From: Verrucomicrobiaceae bacterium
GTDB taxonomy: Bacteria > Verrucomicrobiota > Verrucomicrobiia > Verrucomicrobiales > Verrucomicrobiaceae
Reading direction: 5' to 3'
NCBI GenBank assembly: GCA_016795375.1
Contig: JAEUHJ010000116.1
Coordinates: 1 to 38,320, forward strand
Length of the DNA: 38,320 nucleotides
The notes under the pieces were generated by a model. That model was not told the DNA's origin. It did not search any database and saw only the letters and a program-made list of their open reading frames with translations. Positions 16,016 through 22,602 of this stretch are shown piece after piece (the first letter of the stretch is position 1; every line of letters begins with the position of its first letter). The translations under genes and the position numbers were made by a program.

Positions 16016-16644
16016 GCTGCCAGCGCGGCTTTCACACGTTGCACCGTGCTCGCTCCTTTGCCGGTGATCTTCGCCGCGTTGCGCACGCTCTGCCCGGCTT
16101 TCAAGGCGCGGACAATATCCGCGTGCTTCGCCACCAGTTCCTTGTCATCCAGCCCGGTTCCTTCCGGCCTGCCCAGCTTCACGCCTTTACGCCGTGCCTC
16201 ATCCAGCCCGCTCTTGATGCGCTCCACGAGCGTTTCTTTTTCCGCCCGTGCCATCTCCGCCAGCAAGGCCAGCATGATCGCCGCCGCTGGATTGCGCTTC
16301 CCGCCCGCCAGCAGCGTTTCGATGCTGTGCGCGTGCCAGTAAAGCGAAACGCCGCACTGCTCCAGCGTCTCCACAAAGGCATGCGCCACGCTCGGACGCC
16401 GTGCCACGCGGGAAATCTCATGCACCAGCACTTTTTTGATTTTGCCTGTCCGTGCCAGCTCCTCGATCCGGGCGAGTCCAGGGCGCTCGCCTCTATCCGC
16501 GCTGCCGGAAACGGTTTCCTCGCACACTTCCACCACCTGCCAGCCTTTCGATTCGGCCACGGCGCGGAGTTCGTGAGTCTGGCGCTTCGTCTCCTGCTTG
16601 TTGGTGGAGACGCGGACAAGGATGGCGGCAGGTATCGGCTTCAT
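16012..16644 (-). CDS. Serine recombinase (resolvase/invertase family)
   Basis: 210 aa from ATG 16644 (MKPIPAAILVRVSTNKQETKRQ). The resolvase N-terminal signature AxxxVRVSTxxQ gives nucleophile Ser13 and Arg11. VCEETVSGSADRGERPGLARIEEL and VLVHEISRVARRPS are the usual catalytic-domain segments with the conserved Arg pair. A long helix (LALLAEMARAEKETLVERIKSGLDEARRKGVKLGRPEG) leads into a C-terminal helix-turn-helix (VRNAAKITGKGASTVQRVKAAL). It is a small resolvase/invertase, suited to resolving multimers of a replicating form or inverting a segment. An upstream ATG at 16689 is rejected because promoter and operator sequences lie between the two. Confidence 0.92.
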   Translation of the reverse strand: MKPIPAAILVRVSTNKQETKRQTHELRAVAESKGWQVVEVCEETVSGSADRGERPGLARIEELARTGKIKKVLVHEISRVARRPSVAHAFVETLEQCGVSLYWHAHSIETLLAGGKRNPAAAIMLALLAEMARAEKETLVERIKSGLDEARRKGVKLGRPEGTGLDDKELVAKHADIVRALKAGQSVRNAAKITGKGASTVQRVKAALAA

Positions 16645-16661
16645 GGCGTGATTCGCTTGGG

Positions 16662-16697
16662 ATTGTTCCACAATACCAATTGTATTCATTTAATCAA
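16662..16697 (-). promoter_or_regulatory. Promoter and operator-like dyads of the serine recombinase gene
   Basis: On the minus strand TTGATT (16692-16697), a 16-bp spacer and TATTGT (16670-16675) form a good promoter. The half-sites ATTGT (16662-16666), ACAAT (16670-16674) and ATTGT (16679-16683) make two overlapping dyads across the -10 box, as expected for autorepression. The surrounding 16690-16928 gap is A+T-richer on its left side, has a repeated gaatacacc at about 16708 and 16784, and no gene. Confidence 0.5.
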
Positions 16698-16895
16698 ATG
16701 TATTTACGAATACACCATTTTCAGCCCTCCCGCGCCTCGCCTTCCCTGCGCAGACTGCCGCGATTTCATCAGAGTGATTATTTGAATACACCTTTGCCCC
16801 GCCTGCGTTCTTCTTTCCATTCTCCCTCCCCGGCGTTTCCCACTGGATGGAATCCCGCCCGGCCCTGTGCCGCCCGTCATCAGCAAACATCCCCG

Positions 16896-16923
16896 TTGCT
16901 CTGCGACATCAAGGGCATATCTT
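16896..16923 (+). promoter_or_regulatory. Possible promoter of the toxin-antitoxin pair
   Basis: TTGCTC (16896-16901), 16-bp spacer, TATCTT (16918-16923). The antitoxin ATG is only 5 bp further on, so a transcript from this promoter would be nearly leaderless. No Shine-Dalgarno sequence is present. Confidence 0.35.
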
Positions 16924-16928
16924 CCCCC

Positions 16929-17123
16929 ATGACAGCCACCCAGGTAATCGCCGAAATCGAAAGCCTCCCGCCCCAAGAGCGCGAGGCGGTCTTTGTCCGC
17001 GTTCACGAGCTGGAACAGGAGATGATTCCCGATTCCTTCCTTCAAGGCATGCAGGAGGCCATGCGCGGCGAATTGATCGACATGGAGGACGCCCACTTCA
17101 TCACCCCGCCGCTGGCCGCGTGA
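16929..17123 (+). CDS. Small antitoxin-like protein of a RelE/ParE-type pair
   Basis: 64 aa from ATG 16929 (MTATQVIAEIESLPPQEREAV). The short, acidic, helical N-terminus (IESLPPQEREAVFVRVHELEQEMIPDSFL) and its placement directly before a RelE/ParE-fold protein make it the likely antitoxin. It resembles the short addiction-module proteins with no obvious separate DNA-binding domain. The stop overlaps the toxin start as GTGA (17120-17123), so translation is coupled. The likely role is stabilising the element in its host lineage (inference). The identification rests mainly on size and context. Confidence 0.7.
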   Translation: MTATQVIAEIESLPPQEREAVFVRVHELEQEMIPDSFLQGMQEAMRGELIDMEDAHFITPPLAA

Positions 17124-17395
17124 TCGCCTACCGCTGCCGCGCCACGCCGCAGTTCTGGCGTTCGTATCAAAAGCTCACGGAACAGCAGCAGGCAGCGGCT
17201 TTGCGTGTCTGGCCCATCTTCAAAGCGAACCCCTTCGATCCGCGCCTGCGCACGCACAAGATCAACAGCCTCTCCGCCCGATTTGGCCGCACCATCCATT
17301 CCGTCTGGATTGAGGGAGACTTGCGGGCCGTGTTCTACCTCGACGGCTCCGACTGCATCAGCGTCGATATTGGCACGCATGCCATTTACCGCTGA
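17120..17395 (+). CDS. RelE/ParE-superfamily toxin
   Basis: 91 aa from GTG 17120. The fold signature is clear: RCRATPQFWRSYQKLTEQQQAAAL (helix pair), FKANPFDPRLRTHKINSL, then strands SVWIEGDLRAVFYLDG and the C-terminal ISVDIGTHAIYR. RelE relatives cut mRNA on the ribosome, ParE relatives poison gyrase. Catalytic residues are too variable in this superfamily to decide between them by eye. The gene is coupled to the upstream antitoxin by a 4-nt overlap and is convergent with the RepA-like ATPase gene, 30 bp away. Confidence 0.82.
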   Translation: MIAYRCRATPQFWRSYQKLTEQQQAAALRVWPIFKANPFDPRLRTHKINSLSARFGRTIHSVWIEGDLRAVFYLDGSDCISVDIGTHAIYR

Positions 17396-17425
17396 TTGGC
17401 CCGCAAGACACAAACCCGCCCGCCA

Positions 17426-18622
17426 TCACGCCTCATCCTCCCCCGGCGGCCACAGCTCCGTGTCCAGCCCGATCTCTTTCCCCTCGATCTTGAGCATGTG
17501 CGCAAAGCGCCCCGTGGCAGACAGCGCCGCATAGCACGCCTTGTTTTTCGCCCCGGCCAGCGTCATCAGCCGCCGCATCGCCTCGCCCTTCGCCAGCCGC
17601 ACGCGGCCCTTGTCGAAAAGCTCGTGAAGATGCTGCTCCGTGATCTTCTCATTGTGCCCGCCTGCGCCGCCACCACCGCCCATGCACTGCGAGAAATCGA
17701 AATCCTCGATCTCTGAAAAACCCGTGTCGATTTGTTGCAACGCGTGCTTCTCTCCCTCGCTCTTGCCATTCGAGTTTTTCAGCAGCGTGGCGACAACGCG
17801 CCTGTCTCCCGGCTGCTCCGTCACACGCTCCAGCTCGATGATCGTGCGCGGCTTCCGCCGCAGCGTTTGATGCCCGCTGATTTGATGCAGCCTCCCCATG
17901 CCATCGCTGTCCTCGCTCTTGGGCTTGCGGCGATGATGCACCAGCAGCCAGCAAGGGCGGACAGGCAGCCCGTGCGAGATGCCCTTCATTCCGCGAAACA
18001 TCAGCGCGAAATCCTTCGCCGTCTCATCCACCACCGCGCTTGATACCGTGTCCAGAACCACCAGCTTGATTTCCTTCTCCTCGATGATCCGCCGCGTGTG
18101 CGCCATGAACTCGTGATCGCCCACGTCCATCGTTTCGGGGACATCCGTGATGTGCATCCACTGCTCGAAATCCTCCGGCAGCAGGCCCGCCGCGTGCATC
18201 GCCTTGAGCTGGCCCGCCAGCCGCCGCTTGTTGTTCTCATCCCCGATCCACAAGGTAGCAAAGCGGCACTTCACCTCATGCCCCAGCCAGCACCCGCGTC
18301 CCCACGCCGCCTTTGCCATCAAGTCCATGATCGCCCAGCTTTTCCCCACGGAGGGAAAGCCAAACAGCATCGCAAACTCTCCCGCCTCCAGCACCGCGTC
18401 ACCGCACAGCACCTCCCCCGGCTGCTCCTCATGCGACAGCAGCCCGCGCACGTCCAGCAGCTCATACGGCGGCAGCGCCGCCTCTTTCTTCTTTCCATTC
18501 ACACTCTCCAGTGGTGGCCGCTGGAAAGACACCGCCGCGCCCCCGTTTCCGGCCGGTTTCGCATCCTCCGCCAGTGGATCATACGGCCCCGGCTTCACCG
18601 CCTTCTGTGCCTTCGTGCTCAT
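17426..18622 (-). CDS. RepA-like RecA-fold ATPase/helicase (AAA_25 type)
   Basis: 398 aa from ATG 18622, with GGAGG 8 bp ahead. A disordered N-terminus (1-50) precedes a RecA-fold ATPase: Walker A GFPSVGKSW (about 88-96), Walker B IKLVVLDTVSS, and a LLVHHRRK segment near the sensor position. A Gly-rich linker (MGGGGGAGGH) leads to a C-terminal winged-helix-like part. Proteins of this type are hexameric replicative helicases of plasmids and satellites (RSF1010 RepA is the model). The start overlaps the primase-like gene stop as ATGA, so helicase and primase are made together, supporting a replication module. Confidence 0.82.
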   Translation of the reverse strand: MSTKAQKAVKPGPYDPLAEDAKPAGNGGAAVSFQRPPLESVNGKKKEAALPPYELLDVRGLLSHEEQPGEVLCGDAVLEAGEFAMLFGFPSVGKSWAIMDLMAKAAWGRGCWLGHEVKCRFATLWIGDENNKRRLAGQLKAMHAAGLLPEDFEQWMHITDVPETMDVGDHEFMAHTRRIIEEKEIKLVVLDTVSSAVVDETAKDFALMFRGMKGISHGLPVRPCWLLVHHRRKPKSEDSDGMGRLHQISGHQTLRRKPRTIIELERVTEQPGDRRVVATLLKNSNGKSEGEKHALQQIDTGFSEIEDFDFSQCMGGGGGAGGHNEKITEQHLHELFDKGRVRLAKGEAMRRLMTLAGAKNKACYAALSATGRFAHMLKIEGKEIGLDTELWPPGEDEA

Positions 18623-19605
18623 GGGCAGACCTCCAGAAGTTGAGGATTCGCCCGGATGCTCTCCGCGCTCGCTTTGGCAAACACGTCCCCCAAGTCTTTG
18701 ATCGCCGCGCCCTCCGCATCCACGAGGCCCGCCAGTGAGAAGCCATCCACCACCGCGCCCGCATCCCGCAGGCTCCGCGCCCACAGCAGCGCCGCACGCT
18801 GCCCCGGCTCATCCATCTGCGGCACGATCCGCACCCGCTTTCCAGCCAGGCGTGCCGCCACCTCCGGGGACAAGCGCACCGCCGCGCCCATGCAGCACAG
18901 CGCCGCCACATCCGCCGCCCGGCCCTCGCCATCAATCACCGCATGCGCCGCCAGAAAATCGCCCACGCCTTCCACGAGGATGAGATGCGCGAACGCCTCC
19001 GCCTCCATCAGCCCCACCGGCCACGCCTTGTCACCGTGGCAATGCGCCTTGCGCGGCGGGATGTCACCAAAGCCCGGCCACAGCTCCCCATCCGCCCGCC
19101 GCAGCTCACAGCCCCGCCGCGCCTTGTCCGTGATGCACCAGAACGCATGCCCCCACTGCTCCCCGAAGTGGAGAAAGCCCCGCTCATCCGCCAGCCGCAC
19201 CGCAGGCAGCGGCAGCGCCCGCAGCCGCCCCAGCGCCGCCAGCTCCTCCGCCGTGCCACGCCTCAGCACCGGCCACGGCCTCGCCTGCTTCACCGCCTCG
19301 CGTTTCGGCGGCAGCGGCGGCAGCTCGCGGCCCTCGCCCAGACGCCCCCGCATCCAGCGCACCGCCCCCGCCGTGTCCGCATCCAGCGCCCTCGCGATGA
19401 AATCCACCACATCAAACGTCTCCCCCGTCGCATGATCCTTCGCCCGCGTCCCCTCCGCATAAACGGAAAAGCTCGCGTGCCTCTCATCAGGCCGGAACGG
19501 CGACTTGCAGCACCTCGCAGGCTCCCCCGGAAGATGCAAAAGCCGCCACGCCTCATCAATCCGCAGCCGCGCCTTCAGCTCGGCAATCGTTGCTTGTGGC
19601 TTCAT
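18619..19605 (-). CDS. Toprim / zinc-finger primase-like protein
   Basis: 328 aa from ATG 19605, with AGGAG 9 bp ahead. The N-terminus has a CHC2-like zinc-finger region (ARCCKSPFRPDERHASFSVY, with KDHATGETFDVVDFI following) of the kind seen in DnaG-type primases, though the ligand set looks reduced. The Toprim segment is ILVEGVGDFLAAHAV (catalytic Glu, about residue 215) with VRIVPQMDEPGQRAAL as the DxD-like part, where the second Asp is replaced. It would make RNA primers for element replication. It overlaps both neighbours by 4 nt (ATGA). Confidence 0.78.
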   Translation of the reverse strand: MKPQATIAELKARLRIDEAWRLLHLPGEPARCCKSPFRPDERHASFSVYAEGTRAKDHATGETFDVVDFIARALDADTAGAVRWMRGRLGEGRELPPLPPKREAVKQARPWPVLRRGTAEELAALGRLRALPLPAVRLADERGFLHFGEQWGHAFWCITDKARRGCELRRADGELWPGFGDIPPRKAHCHGDKAWPVGLMEAEAFAHLILVEGVGDFLAAHAVIDGEGRAADVAALCCMGAAVRLSPEVAARLAGKRVRIVPQMDEPGQRAALLWARSLRDAGAVVDGFSLAGLVDAEGAAIKDLGDVFAKASAESIRANPQLLEVCP

Positions 19606-19913
19606 CGGCTCAATCTCCTTTCCACCTTCAATTCCATCAGCTCGATGGTCTTCGGAGTCAGTGTGACTCCGACACTGGCGAGCGCCTTGATGAGCTGCGG
19701 CCCGTGCTCCCACGTCCACCAGTAGCAATCAATGAAATCCATCAGCCCGTAAATCGTGTTGTCCCCGTCCTGAAACAGACAAAGGGCAGGATCGACATAA
19801 TGCCACGGCTTGTCCCGGTATCCCATGTGCGGCCCTCGCAGATAAACAAAGCGCCCATCGGTAAAGACCAGCTCGCCACGCTTAAATCGCCGTTGAATCT
19901 CGCGCTCACTCAT
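19602..19913 (-). CDS. Unknown 103-aa protein between Xis-like and primase-like genes
   Basis: I do not recognise this family. The protein begins MSEREIQRRFKRGELVFTDGRFVYLRG, is rich in aromatic residues (YRDKPWHYVDPALCLF, DFIDCYWWTWEHGPQL), and ends VERRLSR. No membrane segment is evident. The start overlaps the upstream AlpA/Xis-like gene by 8 nt and its stop overlaps the primase-like start as ATGA, so it is certainly translated as part of the operon. Given that placement, an accessory role in replication or in control of the switch is plausible but unproven. Confidence 0.72.
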   Translation of the reverse strand: MSEREIQRRFKRGELVFTDGRFVYLRGPHMGYRDKPWHYVDPALCLFQDGDNTIYGLMDFIDCYWWTWEHGPQLIKALASVGVTLTPKTIELMELKVERRLSR

Positions 19914-20241
19914 GGCCCGCCCCTCCTTTCAAAAACACCGTCAGCTTTGCCTTGTCGATGCAGACCGCGCCACGAACACGGCCCGGCAGCCGCACCGAAA
20001 TGAACGCCCCGGCAGCCTTCGCCACCGAAACGAGGCCGCTCCTGCTCAGTCCAGTATATCGACACCGCCCCTTGGCGGAAGGCAGCCGCAAAAACTCCGC
20101 CTCCGCGATGGGAGCCGGTTCAAAGCGTTGCTCGTGGCCTTTGGGAAGTCCTCCCGCGATGGATGGGCGGCCCGTCTGAATGCCCGGCAGTCCGCCCTTG
20201 GCTGCCGTGGATGATTTATTGGATGTGCGATGAGTAGTCAT
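19906..20241 (-). CDS. AlpA/excisionase-like DNA-binding protein
   Basis: 111 aa from ATG 20241. A basic, low-complexity N-terminus (about 1-45) precedes a winged-helix region FLRLPSAKGRCRYTGLSRSGLVSVAKAAGAFISVRLPGRVRGAVCIDKAKLTVFL. The RYTGLSRSGL turn, the basic wing and the closing AKLTVFL helix resemble AlpA/Xis proteins. Such proteins bend attachment-site DNA for excision or activate the satellite operon. As first gene of the replication operon, preceded by a promoter and a hairpin, it is well placed to be the switch. An alternative reading is a simple MerR-like regulator. Confidence 0.68.
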   Translation of the reverse strand: MTTHRTSNKSSTAAKGGLPGIQTGRPSIAGGLPKGHEQRFEPAPIAEAEFLRLPSAKGRCRYTGLSRSGLVSVAKAAGAFISVRLPGRVRGAVCIDKAKLTVFLKGGAGHE

Positions 20242-20281
20242 GTCCGTGAATCCCGCCTGGGATTGCGGACAAGCATTTATA
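20241..20281 (-). promoter_or_regulatory. Operon promoter -10 box and start-codon hairpin
   Basis: On the minus strand TATAAA (20276-20281) is followed by a dyad at 20241-20271: TGTCCG pairs with CGGACA, and AATCCC with GGGATT, around a 4-nt loop, with a small unequal bulge (1 versus 2 nt). The last stem base is the A of the AlpA/Xis-like start codon. The predicted transcript would begin at or just inside this hairpin, so it would form the whole leader and could mask the start. It could equally be a protein-binding operator at +1. Confidence 0.55.
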
Positions 20282-20326
20282 GCCGTGGATAGCTTTTTAC
20301 AGCCCGTGAGGCTTCGAGTTTTGTTC

Positions 20327-20347
20327 GCGAAATCATTTCGATTTCGC
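20327..20347 (-). other. 8-bp stem hairpin at the stop of the 595-aa gene
   Basis: gcgaaatc (20327-20334) and gatttcgc (20340-20347) form a perfect inverted repeat with a 5-nt loop spanning the stop codon of the 595-aa gene. There is no T-run after it on the minus strand, so termination is uncertain. It may protect the 3' end or reduce read-through into the replication operon. Confidence 0.4.
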
Positions 20348-22120
20348 AGACTTTTTCCACCACGGCAGCTCGTCGCCGCCCACGATCTTTTCAAAACAGG
20401 CCGTTGCGATTGCCAGCTTTGCTCCCGGCAGTGGCAGCTTTTTTGACAGCCTGCCCATCTTGTCCTCTCTCACCAATGCGCTTTGGATGCCAGCCTCGAT
20501 GCTAGCTTGTTCCTGCGCGGTGAATTTCCCTTGTTTCAACTTTTGACGTAATTGCGTGCCTTCATCCTTTGCGGCACGCCAAGCATTATGAGCCGCTTGT
20601 TTTTTGCGCAGCGCAATCAAAGCGTTCAAAGCAGCCATCGCTTCTTTCTCCCACTTGCTTCCGCGCTTCTTTCTCGCCGGACGCTCCGGCCAGTCTGCTT
20701 CTGGCACGAACTGCTGTCGCCCTTTGTTTTCGGCATGCCTCGGACGCAGCCATTTGAGAAGTTGGAGAAACGCCGCTGTCAGCTCCGTGTCCCGCGTGTC
20801 CTTCCATGTGATCTTCAATGCCAGCACCTCGCTTCCATCTTCATTGAAGGCGCGGTAATGCCCCTCCTTGGAAGTGCTCTTGTTTTTTGCGCGTTGATCG
20901 CTTGTTGTGGCGCGAATGGCTTTATCAAACTCGATGACATCCTCGTGCCTCATCGGGCCTTTGGTTTGTTGTGTATTGATGATGGCTCGATACAAAATGT
21001 TAGCCTTTTGGGTCGCCTCCTCGTTTCTAGCCAGGCGCACCTTGTCGCGCTCCACTTGGCCTATCACCCAAGGATCAAGCACCGGCCCCGCATCCGTGAG
21101 CATCGGCCCCATCATGTGATGATCTTCATTGCAGGTCATCGCAAACGAAGCAGCCCACTTGCGCCGGTTGAGCGGAATCAGTGGGTAAGGCATGTCTTGC
21201 GCCAAAAACTCTCCCAGGCTTTTAATGATGGCTTCCGCATAGCCGCCAATCCTTGAATGCAGTGCCTCAATACGCCTGCGCAAAGTGAAATCCAGCGGGT
21301 GCATCAAACAGCCACGCAGGCACGGCTTCTCATTCTCATCCTCTCCCTCAGGACAGCGTTTGGCGTCCGGCAGCTCTTGCTTAATCGTGACGAAGATGAT
21401 CGCGAGTTGCAGCAGCGTCACCGACTGCCGGGCATATTCATAATAGACCGGCAGAAGCCGCTCCACTCTCTCCCATTGCCTCCGATACGGCTCCTGTTCC
21501 TTGGCTGTAAGTTTACCCCAGCTCTCAGGCCGCCATTTACTCCCGCCGTGGAATCCTCCGCCCTCCGGGCCAAAAGAACGAAAGCACTCGGCAAAACTCA
21601 CTTTCTCACCATCAGGACATGATTTTCGTTTCGCGATGATCTGCAAGGCTGTCTGTCTTGCTGCTTCGATCCTTGCATCACGATCCCGATGCTCCTCGCC
21701 ATTCTCCCATGCCGCAAGCGCACCCTGCACGTCCTGAAAATCCTCGCTGTTCATCGCACTAAGTTTCGTCTTGAACTCAACATTTAGGGCGTCCTTCTCG
21801 GATTTGGTCATGGCACAGGCTTTTCGCGCTATCTCAACCCGGCGCGGCGAAAGGAGTTTATCGTCCCATGCAGGTGCCATCAACGGTTTGAGCGGCCACG
21901 AAACCGCCTTTTTGCCAGAACTCACACGCTCCTGATTGAACTTCTCCTTTTCGACCTCTGACCACTCATTCATGCGCTCACGCTCGCGATTGATGTGGGA
22001 AACATCTTCCTCGATTTGTCGCTTCTGCCTGTCCCGCTCAATGACAAGCCAAGCCTCGAATCTGGCAGCGGCAATCTCCGCAACCTCGCTGCCCCCTTTG
22101 ATTTCAATCGTCGCAGTCAT
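20333..22120 (-). CDS. Unknown 595-aa cargo protein of the ssrA element
   Basis: I do not recognise this protein. From ATG 22120 it begins MTATIEIKGGSEVAEIAAA. It is large, highly charged and mostly helical in appearance: a coiled-coil-like stretch at about 25-65 (IERDRQKRQIEEDVSHINRE), a Cys-bearing segment near 265 (RCPEGEDENEKPCLRGCLMHP, possibly metal-binding), a mid-region with NEDHHMMGPMLTDAGP (about 330), and Lys-rich blocks towards the C-terminus. There is no signal peptide or membrane helix. Base composition looks A+T-richer than neighbouring genes. It lies between the attachment site and the replication operon, where satellites often carry cargo or interference genes, but nothing in the sequence proves such a role. 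Confidence 0.8.
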   Translation of the reverse strand: MTATIEIKGGSEVAEIAAARFEAWLVIERDRQKRQIEEDVSHINRERERMNEWSEVEKEKFNQERVSSGKKAVSWPLKPLMAPAWDDKLLSPRRVEIARKACAMTKSEKDALNVEFKTKLSAMNSEDFQDVQGALAAWENGEEHRDRDARIEAARQTALQIIAKRKSCPDGEKVSFAECFRSFGPEGGGFHGGSKWRPESWGKLTAKEQEPYRRQWERVERLLPVYYEYARQSVTLLQLAIIFVTIKQELPDAKRCPEGEDENEKPCLRGCLMHPLDFTLRRRIEALHSRIGGYAEAIIKSLGEFLAQDMPYPLIPLNRRKWAASFAMTCNEDHHMMGPMLTDAGPVLDPWVIGQVERDKVRLARNEEATQKANILYRAIINTQQTKGPMRHEDVIEFDKAIRATTSDQRAKNKSTSKEGHYRAFNEDGSEVLALKITWKDTRDTELTAAFLQLLKWLRPRHAENKGRQQFVPEADWPERPARKKRGSKWEKEAMAALNALIALRKKQAAHNAWRAAKDEGTQLRQKLKQGKFTAQEQASIEAGIQSALVREDKMGRLSKKLPLPGAKLAIATACFEKIVGGDELPWWKKSAKSK

Positions 22121-22542
22121 CCCAAAGCATCAGCACCCCTCGGCAAACAGCAAACACTTTGCACGGCATCCAGCGCGGCGCGGAGGCATGGAAAGACGCC
22201 TGCCGCGATTGGATCGCCCACGAAGGCCGGGGAGCCTCCGCCCGGCGCGGCGTGCCGGTTTCCATCCAGCCTCTTTCCTTGGGAGTCAGAATGGAAAGAA
22301 GAACGCCAGCCCCGGCCTCAGAGAGAAAGAAAGAGAGCTTCCCCTTTCTCTGAATCCGCCACAGCCGCCCCGGCCACGTCCATCCCGTTTCGCCGCCTCC
22401 CTCCAGCCCTCTCCTATGCAAAAAAATTTCGCCCTCCAGAATGGATTATCAGGCGTCACGTCCACCCCGATCCTTCACCCCCTCCCCGCCGTCAAAGTTG
22501 TTGGCATCATTGTCTTACCCCATGTCTTACCTGCCCCATTCT
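22121..22542. other. Non-coding end region of the element
   Basis: About 420 bp between the 595-aa gene and the right attachment repeat. No convincing gene. It holds an 8-bp inverted repeat agagaaag (22322-22329) / ctttctct (22344-22351) and, at 22511-22530, the TGTCTTAC pair. Open frames on the plus strand here run into the tmRNA repeat and are artefacts. Confidence 0.55.
22511..22530. promoter_or_regulatory. Right-end twin TGTCTTAC motifs (candidate integrase arm sites)
   Basis: TGTCTTAC at 22511-22518 and 22523-22530, 12 bp start to start, the same spacing and orientation as the pair at 14503-14522. They lie 39 bp inside the 18-bp identical core (22569). The pair near both ends of one element is what arm-type integrase sites would look like. 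Confidence 0.6.
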
Positions 22543-22602
22543 TCAAACTCAATTCATTGATAATCAAAGAAGTGGAGGCGAGGGGATTTGAACCCCTGTC
22601 CG
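22543..22602. repeat. Right attachment-site repeat overlapping the ssrA 3' end
   Basis: This is the partner of 14361-14420. Positions 22573-22602 are the tmRNA T-arm and acceptor 3' strand. Positions 22543-22572 are element DNA that still resembles the chromosomal flank of the left copy. The inverted repeat ttcattga/tcaaagaa keeps most of its symmetry despite differing from the left copy. Confidence 0.85.

Larger units (their letters stand above)
14387..22586. mobile_element. 8.2-kb integrative element inserted in the ssrA 3' end
   Basis: The element is bounded by direct repeats whose identical core is 14387-14404 and 22569-22586. It lies immediately 3' of the intact tmRNA gene, the classic target of tyrosine integrases, with the integrase at the far end pointing inward. 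Contents in order: integrase, possible small ORF, serine recombinase, toxin-antitoxin pair, RepA-like ATPase, primase-like protein, 103-aa unknown, AlpA/Xis-like protein, 595-aa unknown. There are no structural phage genes, terminase, relaxase or type IV secretion genes. It is best described as a satellite-like or minimal mobilizable replicon. Parts of it, mainly 20333-22120, look lower in G+C than the flanking chromosome. Confidence 0.88.

Noticed and set aside
22104..22421. Minus-strand frame upstream of the 595-aa gene
   Set aside because: Overlaps the 595-aa start in another frame, Trp/Arg/Gly-rich without any domain, no ribosome-binding site.
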